Source: Haplomitrium mnioides
Lineage: Eukaryota; Marchantiophyta; Haplomitriopsida; Calobryales
NCBI GenBank assembly: GCA_049999725.1
Contig: JBNGIS010028112.1
Span: forward strand, 1 to 31,122
Length of the DNA stretch: 31,122 bases
Direction: 5' to 3'
A program made the translations under genes and the position numbers. Every line of letters begins with the position of its first letter. Position 1 is the stretch's first letter. This document shows, in pieces, positions 10,861 through 20,975 of this stretch. A model generated the notes under the pieces. That model did not search any database. It had not been told where the DNA came from and worked only from the letters and a program-made list of their open reading frames with translations.

Positions 10861-11256
10861 AAAGAAACAAGTGAAAAAAGGGTTTTCAGAATTTACCTTG
10901 CCATCTTCCTTTGCAGCCTAAAGATGCTTGACAAAAATGTCCCTCTCCTTAAACTCAGAAAAAGTAAATTGTTTGCGATTTGCACAATAAAGGGTAATTG
11001 CATCCTAGAACTGCACAAGCAGCCCAATGTTGGCTTTATTGCCTTCATGGATCATGGTGATTTGGACTACTAGAACCAAATTGAATTTCTCACCCTCACC
11101 AACAAAAAGGTAAAGATGTTGATCGGGGTCTTTCAAGGAGTAGTAATTAACAAGCCAATTCCACTCTAGTTTTTCAAGATCTATAGCCTTGACAACATTT
11201 GAACACCTATATGGCTTTGGTTGAGCAGGGCGAGAAACATTTCCTTGAGATGCCAT

Positions 11257-11831
11257 TCTCAAGACGCTAGAAATAGATCTAATTGGAGGTAAAAAATGTA
11301 ATGAACAAAAGTTCACAAATCTCTAAAGGCTGGAAATGCAAAAAAAAAGTAAGTAAATGCAAAAATAGCAATGACAAGAAAAAAAAACCAGAAAGTGAAC
11401 TCTCGACAATGAAAGGAATCTTTCCATTGACGTTCCCTTTACAGCTAAATTTCAAAAAATGTATTTTTCTGCCAAAAATGATTCGCGGAGCTCTTGACAC
11501 GTAGGTTCACGTGGTGCCAAAAAAAAAACAAAAAGTAAGTATATAAAGCATTGCTTGTTTTCATCTTTCCAATTTTTTTTTCATTTTCTTCATAAAAAGT
11601 TCTCAATTTTGTCGTTTTGCAAAAAATTCTTGAAAAATACATCATTTAGGTGTGTCGTAAGAGGTTCATAATATTTGTTTAAAATAGTTTCTTGAAGTAC
11701 TTGATTTTTAGTGAGCCTTTTCAATTGCTAGAGTTTTTAAAGGCAAGAAGACGTTAGAATTCCAAGATTCATCCTCACAAAAAAGTGTTACTTTTGACAT
11801 CCAGGTTGAGATTTGTTCAAACAACAATTAT
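11257..11831. promoter_or_regulatory. Bidirectional promoter between the two E1 genes
   Basis: This 575-bp gap separates the divergent genes. TATATAAA at 11540-11547 faces right, about 290 bp before the transposase-like coding start. A degenerate TATA equivalent (AGCTGTAAAGGG on the minus strand, near 11436-11447) faces left. A CACGTG G-box lies at 11508-11513 between them. The E3 copy keeps the same plan: TATATAAAG on the minus strand (27062-27070), TATAAAAG on the plus strand (27156-27163), and the same ATCTTTCCAATTTTTTT downstream of the first box. The conservation between two decayed copies supports a real promoter. Confidence 0.7.
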
Positions 11832-11944
11832 TTGGAGGTAAGCGATAGAGTACCAAAAGCATCAAGTGTGATGGTGAGTACATTGAGGAAAAAGATGGCT
11901 TCTGTTGAATCAAATAGCTCCACCCAAAAAGATCGAGAAGGTGA

Positions 11945-12070
11945 ACTTCATGCTCGCATAGGGTTAGAGACTCAACACTATATGCGCATAGAGTTAAGGA
12001 GTAAATTCAATGCGAGCATAGGATAAACAAGTGAACAACTTGCACGCAAAGGATCAAAGAGGGAACCCAG
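11945..12070. repeat. Palindrome-derived repeats inside the 5' part of the transposase-like gene
   Basis: Four diverged copies of the CATGCGCGCATAGG-type core lie about 35 bp apart (CATGCTCGCATAGG, TATGCGCATAGAG, ATGCGAGCATAGG, TTGCACGCAAAGG). The frame is open through the first three, so they may be translated as part of the N-terminus or lie in an unrecognised intron. E3 carries similar copies at the same place (26520-26680). Confidence 0.65.
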
Positions 12071-13449
12071 TGCTTGTTGAGAATTAAAGAAACAATCTTC
12101 ATCCAGCACAAGATCTTTGTTGCCCTTCAAGTGGTTGAAGTTGAATCTTTCTTCTGAGTATTCCAACATATCAGCAAAAAAAGGTTTAACACAGAAATTC
12201 CAGATGGTTGTAGACCTTTCTTCGTCCTCATTTAAGGGAGACCTTGATATTCATGATCACAGTATGTTTATTTAGAACACAAAAAGCATACAATATGTGG
12301 ACAGTTTAAATTTTGGAGATGAACCCCTATCCTTGATGGCACCACTCAAACAAAGAGTGATTTTGTTTCAAGTTACACTTTGCAAGAAGATTGGGACATC
12401 TGAAACAAACAGAATTCTTTTGAAGGAGTCTTCATTTGATAGTTTGAGACATGATTCTAGCAAAGAGTCTCAATTAATCAACATTTCTTTGGAGTTATCG
12501 CTAAGAGGACCGATTTTATTACCAAAAAAATTTCCTTCTAATCGAGATATTGATCAAGATTCCATTTCGGAATGGTGCAGTTCTCCCAATCTCCAAGAAG
12601 AACCTCATCTCTCTAAAATATTCTGCGATGGAACAAATGGTGTGTATGATGATGATCAAGATCTTCAGGATGAATTATCTCCTATTGTTGGATTCGCTTA
12701 CGGACCGAATCGTCCAGCACAACATAAGAATTCTTTATATGGGTTAAAACCCAAACGGGTAAACACCTTACGTGAAAATTCTTTGCGGAAAGTCCATCAT
12801 GACGAGAGCTTTGTGAAGAAAAAGCTCAATCCAATGTTGATTTCTAAGTATAAGAGAATTTCTTATTGTTGAAATAATTGCTTGTCGTTGTGGAAGATAG
12901 ATTTTTTAAAAACTGTGAGAGAAACATACTTTCGACAATGCATGAAGAATCAAGATATCACATTGCAGTGGGGAATACCAAGAAAAGACTCTGATGTTAA
13001 TGATCAGTTTACTCTACTTAGCAGTACCTTTGTCTGTAGAAGAGCCTTCAAATTAATATTAGCAGTAGGGAATGATACAATCCAAAGGATTCAAAATCTC
13101 AAAAACACATATCCTAGAGGCATTTTTGGAAAAAGAGAACTATCTGCTAAAGGAGTTTTTGTGCATGAGTGGATGGACAATTTTTTCCAGTGACATTGCA
13201 AGAGAATGCCCACTCATGAAGTTTACAACTTGCTTGATAATTTTACAAAATGGGAAGTTTATGACTACTACACACCTTATTTGAAAGAGAAAGATCCCCA
13301 TTGTATTCTTAGTTTCTCTAGTTTTACAAAACATTGGAGAACTCATTTTCCAAATGTAAAATATCCAAAACGCAATAGATTTGTTGTTTGTGAAACATGC
13401 AAAGAAATAAAATCCTTGCGAGAAAAATCTGTCTTGGAGTCCGACAAAG

Positions 13450-14209
13450 GTAACATATTTTCTTCTCTTTTGACACCTTTGGCTAATCCATCCTCTTTTT
13501 CTAGACTCAAAGCTTAGTTCTAGAGATGTTATGTTTTCTCAACTTACAACCAAAAGATATTTTTTTGTGAAGTTTTTTAGCAAAAAAGATTTGAGTCGAA
13601 TAATTCTTAGCAAGTTGAGTTGTGAGAAGAGTGTCTATGCTTGCATAGATTATGTTGGTTTATGTTTCAAATTTAACCTTGTCTGGAGTCAAATAAAGCG
13701 AGAAAATGAATCTTATTCTTGGTGGTGACCTTAGCCTTGCAACAAGTTTTGTTTTTTTTCCTTTAAATCAAGAGCTCTTGTAAAAAAAACTTGCAAGAAT
13801 TGTTTTTGTTGTTTGCAAATCCTATGCACGCATAGGATTTGTTCTTGTTCCATTAAAACCAGTCGCGACAACAGTCACAACAAGCCATGATATTGGTGTT
13901 GTTGTATTGGTCTTATGCGCACATACGATCAATTGTTGTCTTGACTCATCCTCAATGCTCAGAGGATGTATTCTAGTACCATTTGTTTGCAAATCTTGTT
14001 TTTCTCTTTTTGAAACAGATTTTCCTTTTTTTCAAATTGCCTAAATTTTATTTTTAGTCTTTTACAAAGTTTTCACTTCTACGAATTCAAACATTTGTTT
14101 AAGATGACTTGAATGTTTGTGGAACCTGAGGTTGAGTTTTGAAGTTACAAGTATCGACATATGTTTTACTGAACTACTCTTATGTCCTTCGTACTTTGTG
14201 ATGATGTAG
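13450..14209 (+). other. Intron of the transposase-like gene, with isolated palindromes
   Basis: The donor AAAG/GTAACA and the acceptor near GATGATGTAG/TCAAATATAA are supported by alignment to E3, which keeps the exon ends LESNKG and (V)KYN. Inside lie a 22-bp palindrome-like AATCCTATGCACGCATAGGATT near 13818-13839 and a half copy near 13913. A 65-codon open frame at 13531-13728 falls in this interval and has no recognised motif. Confidence 0.55.
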
Positions 14210-15944
14210 TCAAATATAATCGCCAAATGTTTCTTCATCATCACCAACAAATGAAATTAAGAACAAAATTGCAAACCATCAAAGAAAATGCTATGCCGAT
14301 GGTCAAAACTACTTAGGAGTTGTCATTGATGGAATGGATCAAAAGAAAACTGCTATTCCACACTGACCTTCACCACCAAAAAACACTGATAAAGATTGTT
14401 TGGTAGGTGTGCATGTTGTTGGTGCCTTAATATTCAATCATGCTCTTTCTTCGAGGGTCTTCTTGACGTATGGAAACTTGAGAAGCGATTCTAATTTAAC
14501 AGTTCTTGTGCTCAACAAAATATTATGTGACTTTAAAAGCCCGCTGCCTCCAACTTTGTATCTTCAGTTGGACAACATGACACGAGAGAATAAGAATTCT
14601 ATCATATTTGGATATCTTAGTCTCCTTATTGCCAAGAATGTTTTTTGAAAAATCAAGGTGGAATTTCTCTTGGTTGGCTATACTCATGATCAAATCGATC
14701 AAATGTTCACCCGATTCTCGAAACGTTTAAAATGTGTCAAAGGTTTCACGATTATGAGTCTTAGCAATGCGCTTCAATTATCCTATAATCCTAAACCTCA
14801 TGTGACTCTTTTGTTGGAAACTTGGGACTTCAAAATGTTTCTACAGCAACGTCCCTCTCTAGTTCAAAGTATACATAATATTACTTTTAATCAACAATTA
14901 AAATTCTAGTTAAATGATTCCAATGCAAAGATTTGGAGAAAACAGTTTTCAATAGATGAATTTTGGTTACTTGTGGATGGTATTTTTCAGCTCAAGTGTC
15001 TACCTTAAGTGGACAGAGAAATGTTGAGTTCAATGTTGATTCCTCTCAAGGCATATTCTGAAATCAAGCAATCTTAAAGGAAGAAAGAGAAGTGGATGCC
15101 AAGAAAGTGGTATTTTCAATAAGGGACAACATAAGTGAGAATTGCTACAAGTTCTTTATAAATTCTCATATTCAATGGTGGAATGACTTTTTCTTTGCCC
15201 AACAAGAGATTGTGGCCTACATCCTTTAAAAAACAAACAAGAACTCCAAGTAGAACTAACATTTCCACCTTCACAACAGTCAAACACTTGTAATGATTCT
15301 CAAAATGTTTGTCTAGGCTCTCAACTTGATGTTCAACAAATAGAAGAAGATACTCTAGTACAAAAAATACTTTCTACACATCGAGCAATATATGATGGAG
15401 CACCTAGACAGTGAAAAGGGACTCTTTCACATAATACTTGATACGAGCATAAATTTGGCAATCTCCATAAGATGAAAGCTAGATTGTTTATTTGTGTTGT
15501 TGCATCTCTGGATCCAAAGAGTAGACCGTTTTGGGTTGCCAAAGTTCTCAAAGTTTTGTTATTTGATGAGGAAGATCCCCCAAAACGAGTACGAGTTCAA
15601 TGGTTTGCTTGTTTGGTTGAAGATGTTTTTTTTGGACAATACTTCCCAGAAAAAATAACAACAACAAAAGGGAAACGCAAATCCAAGTTAAATATTGATA
15701 TACTTGGTGTGATACAAATCATAATTTTGTCTTTTGATTTTCTTTTTACAAAAAAAAAAACCAATTGAGGAAAACCACTCTAGCTACCATTAAAGCAAAT
15801 ATATTTGAGTATGAAAGACAAAAAACCCTCAATCCTGAAATGTTTCGAAGAGATTCAATCATTGTCATTGACATTGAGATAGATCAAGCAAACCTTGATG
15901 AATTTTCTGAAGTTGAATCTGAAGAAGTCGAGACAAGTGACTAA

Positions 15945-17519
15945 AGTAAGTTAAGAATTTTGTTCTATATTTTGTATTTTGATGTATATTGTAATTTAAG
16001 ATTATTATTTTATAAAGTAAGTGAGAATTGTTGAAACTTGTTGAATTTATCTACCAACTTGAACTTTTTATTGTAAATCATTCCAAGTTGAATATTATTC
16101 TCTGTAAATGAAACTTAAATCTTTAATTGATATTTTCACTTGCTTTGTAAAAATATTTTCTTCTCCAAAATGTAAGTATTTTGTTTCCAACCTTTTTGTT
16201 TTCTAGAAGAGTTTAAGGTTATTGTAATGCTAAAGCATCTGCCCAAATTGACTAATTATTTTGTTTCTTGTTAGGACTTTGATGTATAACTTAAAACCTC
16301 TAGCGCGGTTTGACTGAGATGTAGAGCTTTGTATTCGCTTTACTTTTAGATTCTGAATTAGAAATCAAAATATTTTGCATGCATAGAGTTTGTTGCAAAA
16401 AACAGAATGTTTATAGTGTGTACCATTGGTTGTAGAAGTGTGAACCCTATATGCGCATAGACCTTGATTCACAAGCAAAATGTTTGTACAAAAACTCTTC
16501 TACGTAACCTAAAACCGAGGTTCTTGTCAGTCTTTGTTGTGGAATGTTCAGATGGTGGGTTCGAATTCTTATGCACTCATAGACTTTGGGGTGGAGTGTT
16601 CACATGTTGAGCTTGGATTCCTACACATGCATAGATTTTGGGGTGGAAGTCCAAGCCTTCCACAAGTTCTACTTCTCATATACAACCCTCAAGCTTCTTC
16701 ATACAAAAACTATGGATTACAACTTAGTTTATACACAAGTCATAGACTCTTTTGTAGATCTAAAGACCTTTGTTTGGTTGAATCAAGTCTAAAACTTGGA
16801 GATGTTTCTTGTTTAGAATCTTAATTCAATCTCCTTAGCTACTGCCTTTTTGATTTTGAACTATGATACGTTTGTGTATATGTTTCGTTGAATTGTGAAA
16901 TATTTTAAAATGTTGATACCTTTTTGAAAGCCCATGTTAACTTTTAATTATATGGATTTTCAACTACAAGTGAAAGCTTCTTTCTTTCTTGAACTTTAAA
17001 ATAAAGCTCCTAAATCCATGCAATGTTTTGTTTTCTTTGTTTTTGTGTTTATCATTGCAAACTCATTCCCTCGAGTTCTAGTTCCACTGGGCTTTTTCTT
17101 TATATTTTGTAATTGTTTTCCAAGAAAAAAGTTTGAAAGAGCACCATGTCTATGCGCGCATAGAGTTTGTGCAATCAAATATATTTTAAAATAGTTTCTT
17201 GTGACGTGTATTTCAACTTTTGGGCTTAGAATTGTAGTCAATGATAAATGTAAATTTTTGGTGAAAATTTACCATAATTTTTATACTTTTCATCAAATTC
17301 AAGTTTTCTAATATTTTCATAAAAACTAATAATATTGATTCATTTTTCATAATAAAATTGACTCTCGCTCTATCAAGCTTGTTGAAACAGCCAAAAACAA
17401 GTCTAAAAAACTCATGTACTTTTTGTTTTAAGAAAATAACCTCATTTTTTTAATGTTTTTTGAGCTCAAAATTCACAAATTTTCCCCAAAAAAAGTTCAT
17501 GTTTTGAGTATTATGTTCT
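15945..17519. other. AT-rich 3' region of E1
   Basis: No gene is seen between the transposase-like stop and the right terminal repeat. Isolated palindrome-core copies occur near 16376, 16448, 16568, 16625 and 17149 (TCTATGCGCGCATAGA, a perfect 16-bp palindrome). The rest is AT-rich with no open frame bearing motifs. Confidence 0.55.
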
Positions 17520-17540
17520 TAGTTCAAAGTAGCAACCATT
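17520..17540 (-). repeat. E1 right terminal inverted repeat
   Basis: TAGTTCAAAGTAGCAACCATT is the inverted partner of the left end at 6113-6132, sharing GTTC(A)AAGTAGC. It is followed directly by CTTTA and the resumed gypsy sequence. Confidence 0.78.
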
Positions 17541-17545
17541 CTTTA
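17541..17545. other. Right target-site duplication CTTTA of E1
   Basis: It matches 6108-6112 and is followed by TGAGCATATCGCTCAATTAC, the continuation of the interrupted gypsy integrase. Confidence 0.75.
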
Positions 17546-17805
17546 TGAGCATATCGCTCAATTACTAAATCGTCAACATGTAACACTCCTTTTCACTTAG
17601 TTTATAGTTAAGAAGCCTTTCTTCCAATTGAGATCCAAGTCCCCTTAATAAAAATTTGCATCACACATCATTTCAATCATGTCAAGTCCTTTCAGCACCG
17701 CCTAACGACTTTTAAGCAACTGAATGAAACTCAAGTTACTGCAAATGCTATATGGTTTGCCCATCAATTGCAAGTCAAGGACATACATGACAGACATATT
17801 AAAGA
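17546..17805 (+). pseudogene. Distal part of gypsy G2 integrase, beyond the E1 insertion
   Basis: This stretch is homologous to 430-680 of G1: GCATATCGCTCAATTACTAAAT, ATTGAGATCCAAGTCCCC, TTGCCCATCAATTGCAAGTCAAGGACA. It continues G2 exactly where 6107 stops. It carries several stops. Similarity to G1 ends around 17800, where a different sequence begins, so a second break or a diverged region follows. Confidence 0.85.
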
Positions 17806-18139
17806 CATACCCCTTAGAATCTTCCAATGAGTGCAAACTCTTTGACTTGCCATTCTCCCCGTATAATTTAGTTGATGTTCAATTTTTAGACATGCATGTC
17901 GTTCTTGAACAATATAAAAGTTTGAAATTTTATGAACATTTGGATCATCTCTCCTTTCTAGAGCTTATTCATTGCTATATTGATGTCTTTGCACTTTCTT
18001 TAGAACAATAATATTGTGTCTAGTTGCTTCTTGCCTCTTAACACTCAAGCCATATAAAAATACAAATCAAAAGCAGAAAATTCAATGAATGATGAAATAA
18101 CCCATCCACTCCTACTTAAAGTTACTGGAGTCAAAATGT
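17806..18139. other. Unassigned stretch
   Basis: A plus-strand frame is open from 17724 to 18011, but its second half shows no motif I recognise. I see no repeat core and no clear gypsy or E1-family similarity. Confidence 0.35.
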
Positions 18140-18490
18140 GCTTAGAGTCTGAAAAGTCTAAGTCCCAACACTAACCCATTGAGTTGTCTTATATTTGATT
18201 CCCCAAAGACTTGGTAAAACACCACGTTAGTTCATCAACATAAGATTGCATATCAACTTCATTTGCATCAAGAGCACCATTTGAACTAGAACCAACAACT
18301 TTACTCTTATGCATACCTTCCACTCTATTGTCTTCTAGGAATAGAGCAGAAAATCAGGAGAATAGGAGATTAAGGTTGGAGCTTGGTCTTGATCATTGAG
18401 GGCTTCTTGTAAGGCCCCAATCTTCTTTATGCATTTGGTGGATGTTGTCAACTTTTTTGCTAGTTGCGCTTAAAAGTTTTGTTAGTCTTG
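18140..18490 (-). pseudogene. Methyltransferase-like exon 3 fragment
   Basis: On the minus strand, QLAKKLTT at the start and EALNDQDQAPTLISYSP match exon 3 of the E1 gene (QLAKKLTT, EALKDQDQAPTLVSYP). A following VDEL..CF segment matches VDGLNMAF. The E1-like splice acceptor position is present as TTTGCAAG near 18488. The copy ends before the motif IV block, so the catalytic region is missing. Frameshifts and stops are present. The palindrome array on its upstream side (18555-18690) occupies the place of E1 intron 2. Confidence 0.75.
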
Positions 18491-18554
18491 CAAATAGCAA
18501 GTTGGAATCAATAATAGAAGAAACCTTTCAATTGAATGAAAGAAAAAAAGTTCA

Positions 18555-18690
18555 GAGAGTCCATACTCACATGGACTCCAACAAGTCATTGCGAGTATGG
18601 ATGTCAACAAGTCCATGTGTGCACAAACTCCAATGAGTATAAGTGTGCAATGACTACCAAGAGTCCTTACAAGCATGGACTCGTTGATGT
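18555..18690. repeat. Palindrome array, remnant of methyltransferase intron 2
   Basis: Five diverged units (AGTCCATACTCACATGGACT, then TCATTGCGAGTATGGA, TCCATGTGTGCACAAAC and others) lie about 26 bp apart. They sit directly upstream of the exon 3 fragment in minus orientation, as in E1. Confidence 0.8.
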
Positions 18691-18696
18691 TCATAC

Positions 18697-19472
18697 ATCC
18701 TTTGAAGGTTGTTGCAATCCAAAATGGTCTTCTTTTTGGGTCAAGTGATTCAACAACACGAATAAACATTTTGTCTTTCACATCATATAGGTTGCCAAAT
18801 TTGTGCTCGCATCTTGTTTGATGTGAAACAATTCCTTTTTGTGGTCTAGATGCTCTATCATAGATTGTTGAACATTTACAAAGTATATATTCTACTCTAG
18901 CCTCTTCCTATGGCTAGTAAGCATCAACTTGAGAGGTTGTACCAATATTTTGAGAGTCATAGCAAGTGTTTGCAAATTGTGAAGTTGGAAACGTGAATTG
19001 TGTTTCAAGTCTTTGTCTCTTTCTTTTAATGATATATGCTGCAATCTCTTGTTAGGCAAGGAAAAAGTCATTCCACCACTCAATATCCAAATCCATAATG
19101 AACTTGTAGTAGTCCTCACTTATGTCATCCTTAATTGCAAAGACCACTTTCTCGGTGTCAACTGCTCTTGATTCTTTTTGAGATCATTTCATTTCAGAAT
19201 AAGCCCTCAATGGGTTCAACATTGTACTTAGAATTTCCCTCTTTGCTTCATGTAGACACTTGAGTTGATAGATACCATCTAGAGGTAACCAAAGTTTATC
19301 TATTGAAATTTTTTGCTCCAAATCTTTGCCTCCGGATCACTCAACTTGAACTTGAATTATTGAGTGAAGGTAATATGATTTATTTTTTGAGCGAAAGAAG
19401 GATGTTGTTGCAAAAAGAACTTGAAATCCCAAGTCTCTATCAGAAGAGTGGCTTGTAGTTTTAGATTATAAA
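18697..19472 (-). pseudogene. C-terminal fragment of a DUF7869-type transposase-like gene
   Basis: Minus-strand frames match the last third of the E1 transposase-like gene: ETWDFKFFLQQHPSF, AKIWSKKF, LSTMLNPLRAYSEM, then KDKMFIRVVESLDPKRRPFW and IATTFKGC. E1 has ETWDFKMFLQQRPSL and FICVVASLDPKSRPFWVAKV at the same places. It stops abruptly in the small C-terminal domain at 18697, where the methyltransferase intron array begins. In E1 these two genes are divergent; here both fragments lie on the same strand, so this is a rearranged chimera. Several stops are present. Confidence 0.8.
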
Positions 19473-19520
19473 GTTTTTTCTTTCAAGATTAGCTTTATTT
19501 CAAGATTTCTTTTATTATAG

Positions 19521-20280
19521 TTTTTCATTTGCTATGTGTCTAGACCCTTTTTAATAAAAGAAAGGACTCAAATCACCAAAAGTTATCACAAAAACGTATG
19601 CTCTAAGAGAAGAACCATATCAAAAAGAAGAAAAAGAAAAGTATGGATTGAGAATGCATTTATGGACAGTTTACATATAAATCAATAGCTTAACAACCAT
19701 CTAGGATGTGTATAAATTAGAGAAAGTACATAGAACAAAAATGGGAAGGTGGAGAACAAGTTCATTGCAAACGCAAAAAGAGCAAGATTTTGCATATGCA
19801 ACAAAGAGATATTTGAGTAGGAATAAACAAAGATCCAATGTTGCAAATTTGATTCAAGCAAATGGGCCATAAAGAGTAGAGAGAAAATTTCATTGTTATG
19901 ATTTTTCATCTGCTATATGTCTAGACCTTTTCCTAATAAAAGAAAGGACTAGAATCATTAAAAGTTCTGGCAAAAAATGTAGGCTCTAAGAGAAGAACCA
20001 ATATGAAAGAAAGAAAAAGAAAGGTATGGATTGAGAACGCATTTATCGATAGTTTACAAAAACTTCAATGGTTTAAAATTCATCTAGGATGCATAAAAAT
20101 TAGAGGAAGTGTATAGAACAAATATGGGAAGGTGGCAAAAATATGTTCATTGCAAATGTAAAAAGAGCAAGAGATTTCACATATGCAACAAAGGAACATT
20201 TGAGTAGGAATGAACAAGGATCAAGTGTTGCAAATACAGTTCAAGAAGAGAGGCCATGAAGAATAAAAGGGAAATTCACT
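19521..20280. repeat. Tandem duplication, two units of about 380 bp
   Basis: Unit 1 (19521-19894) and unit 2 (19902-20280) are direct repeats offset by 381-387 bp. Both begin TTTTTCAT(T/C)TGCTAT.TGTC and share GAAAGGACT, CTCTAAGAGAAGAACCA, GGTATGGATTGAGAA-type and GGGAAGGTGG blocks, ending GGCCAT.AAGA. Divergence is moderate, with small indels. No coding frame is shared. The origin is unknown; it follows the transposase-like fragment directly. Confidence 0.88.
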
Positions 20281-20975
20281 CCCTTTGGTTCACTATCCAA
20301 TGAACTTGATGATTAAGGAAATAAGACAACACTTGTGGGTGAATCCATCATGCACAATAAAAAAACACAATTCCTTGATATTTGAGGCAAATAAGACAAA
20401 AAGAGTATTGTGGACTGACCTTCTCCTTTGATAAAACATAGGTCAACAATATTGGTATCTTGCACAGGCTTGACCTTGCACGTAACTAGGGGATTTCTCT
20501 AGATCCTACCAATTTCCAAGTGATGCATGGGAAATAATGACATGCAAACAAGAAACACATGGAAACATAATACGATGGTTCCATACCTTTGGGCAAATAG
20601 TATTATAGATTGTTATTAGCTATACCTGTCTATGCATGCAATGTACATTATTTCTCTTAAGTTTTTCTCGTATAGACAGAAGTCTAATACTTACAAATTT
20701 GACTCTAGTGATCAACTAATGTGTACACATTGCTTTGATTTGTTGTCCCTATCTCAATCTGATGTGGTATGTTTTCTTGCACACAACCTAACACATCTAT
20801 TGATGTGAGAGTGATAAAGCAAATGAAAAACAAAGCACTAATATTTTAACCTTGATGAAAAGTCTAGACCATTGCCTCTAGTGGATCCACATTCATTACA
20901 AATGATGGTATCAATAACATTTGAGCTACTTACAACAAACTCCTCATCTTGGCACTACAAATCATTTTGGTTCAA
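20281..20975. other. Unassigned stretch
   Basis: No gene, RNA or repeat is supportable here. A short minus-strand reading (ICNECGS near 20890) contains two cysteines but no recognisable domain. Confidence 0.35.

Larger units (their letters stand above)
7070..11256 (-). pseudogene. ParB-like / beta-class DNA methyltransferase-like gene of E1, four exons
   Basis: Predicted DNA methyltransferase of bacterial type. Exons are 11256-10897, 10495-9039, 8323-7768 and 7668-7070. All three introns are GT-AG and join in phase (GK/FTQF, EKLL/GDK, AF/ETK). Exon 1 starts MASQGNVSRPAQPKPY, and the same start is seen in E3. Exon 2 carries a basic KKRR-type stretch and YKIARGNHSVVARQLL, which resembles the ParB/sulfiredoxin-type motif. 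Exon 3 carries ALAIANIPYGYNLKE, read as catalytic motif IV (normally D/N/S-P-P-Y). Exon 4 carries WILDLCFGSSTG and CIAVEYH, read as the SAM-binding motifs I and II. Motif IV before motif I is the beta-class order. Two frameshifts in exon 2 and several stops make this copy inactive. The methyltransferase call rests on motifs only; the ParB call is weaker. It ends EEDRA and TGA at 7070-7072. Confidence 0.68.
11832..15944 (+). pseudogene. DUF7869-type transposase-like gene of E1
   Basis: Probable transposase. Exon 1, about 11832-13449, keeps one frame apart from scattered stops. In order it shows an acidic region, a block ending FLKTVRETYFRQ (12882 onward), TFVCRRAFKLILAVG (near 13026), and RFVVCETCKEIKSL (near 13380). 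A GT donor at 13450 and an AG near 14209 bound an intron of about 760 bp. Exon 2 shows VIDGMDQKKTAIPH (14322 on), LYLQLDNMTRENKNS (14560 on) and YTHDQIDQMFTRFSK (14679 on). The three acidic/His motifs suggest an RNase H-like metal site; the usual GHTHD reads GYTHD here. A small domain with RPFWVAKVLKV and VRVQWF (15472-15650) and an acidic tail end at TAA 15942. The start is uncertain: 11832 is TTG, and an ATG in frame lies at 11871. Stops and a shift before VIDGMDQ make it dead. The family name is from memory. Confidence 0.7.
6113..17540 (+). mobile_element. E1: 11.4-kb TIR element with divergent methyltransferase-like and transposase-like genes
   Basis: E1 interrupts gypsy G2 inside its integrase gene. 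The flanks join cleanly to match the uninterrupted G1 copy, and CTTTA is duplicated on both sides. The two ends are inverted repeats sharing GCTACTT(T)GAAC. From left to right it holds a subterminal 37-bp palindrome array, a minus-strand four-exon methyltransferase-like gene (7070-11256), a bidirectional promoter, a plus-strand DUF7869-type transposase-like gene (about 11832-15944), and an AT-rich 3' region. TIRs plus a short target duplication indicate cut-and-paste DNA transposition. A 5-bp duplication is short evidence by itself; the homologous left end at 21407 supports the boundary independently. Confidence 0.82.

Noticed and set aside
7070-11256. Reading the exons as several separate small genes.
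   Set aside because: Three GT-AG introns join them in phase, and E3 keeps the same exon 1 with the same intron array.
13531-13728. A 65-codon open frame as an extra exon of the transposase-like gene.
   Set aside because: It falls in the interval bounded by the donor at 13450 and the acceptor near 14209, has no motif, and I could not find its counterpart in E3. It remains possible as an alternative exon.
17806-18011. Possible coding fragment in plus-strand frame.
   Set aside because: No family motif, and it fuses gypsy remnant to unrelated sequence by chance openness of the frame.
20860-20940. Minus-strand ICNECGS as a zinc-binding motif.
   Set aside because: Only one Cys pair, with no second pair and no longer frame.
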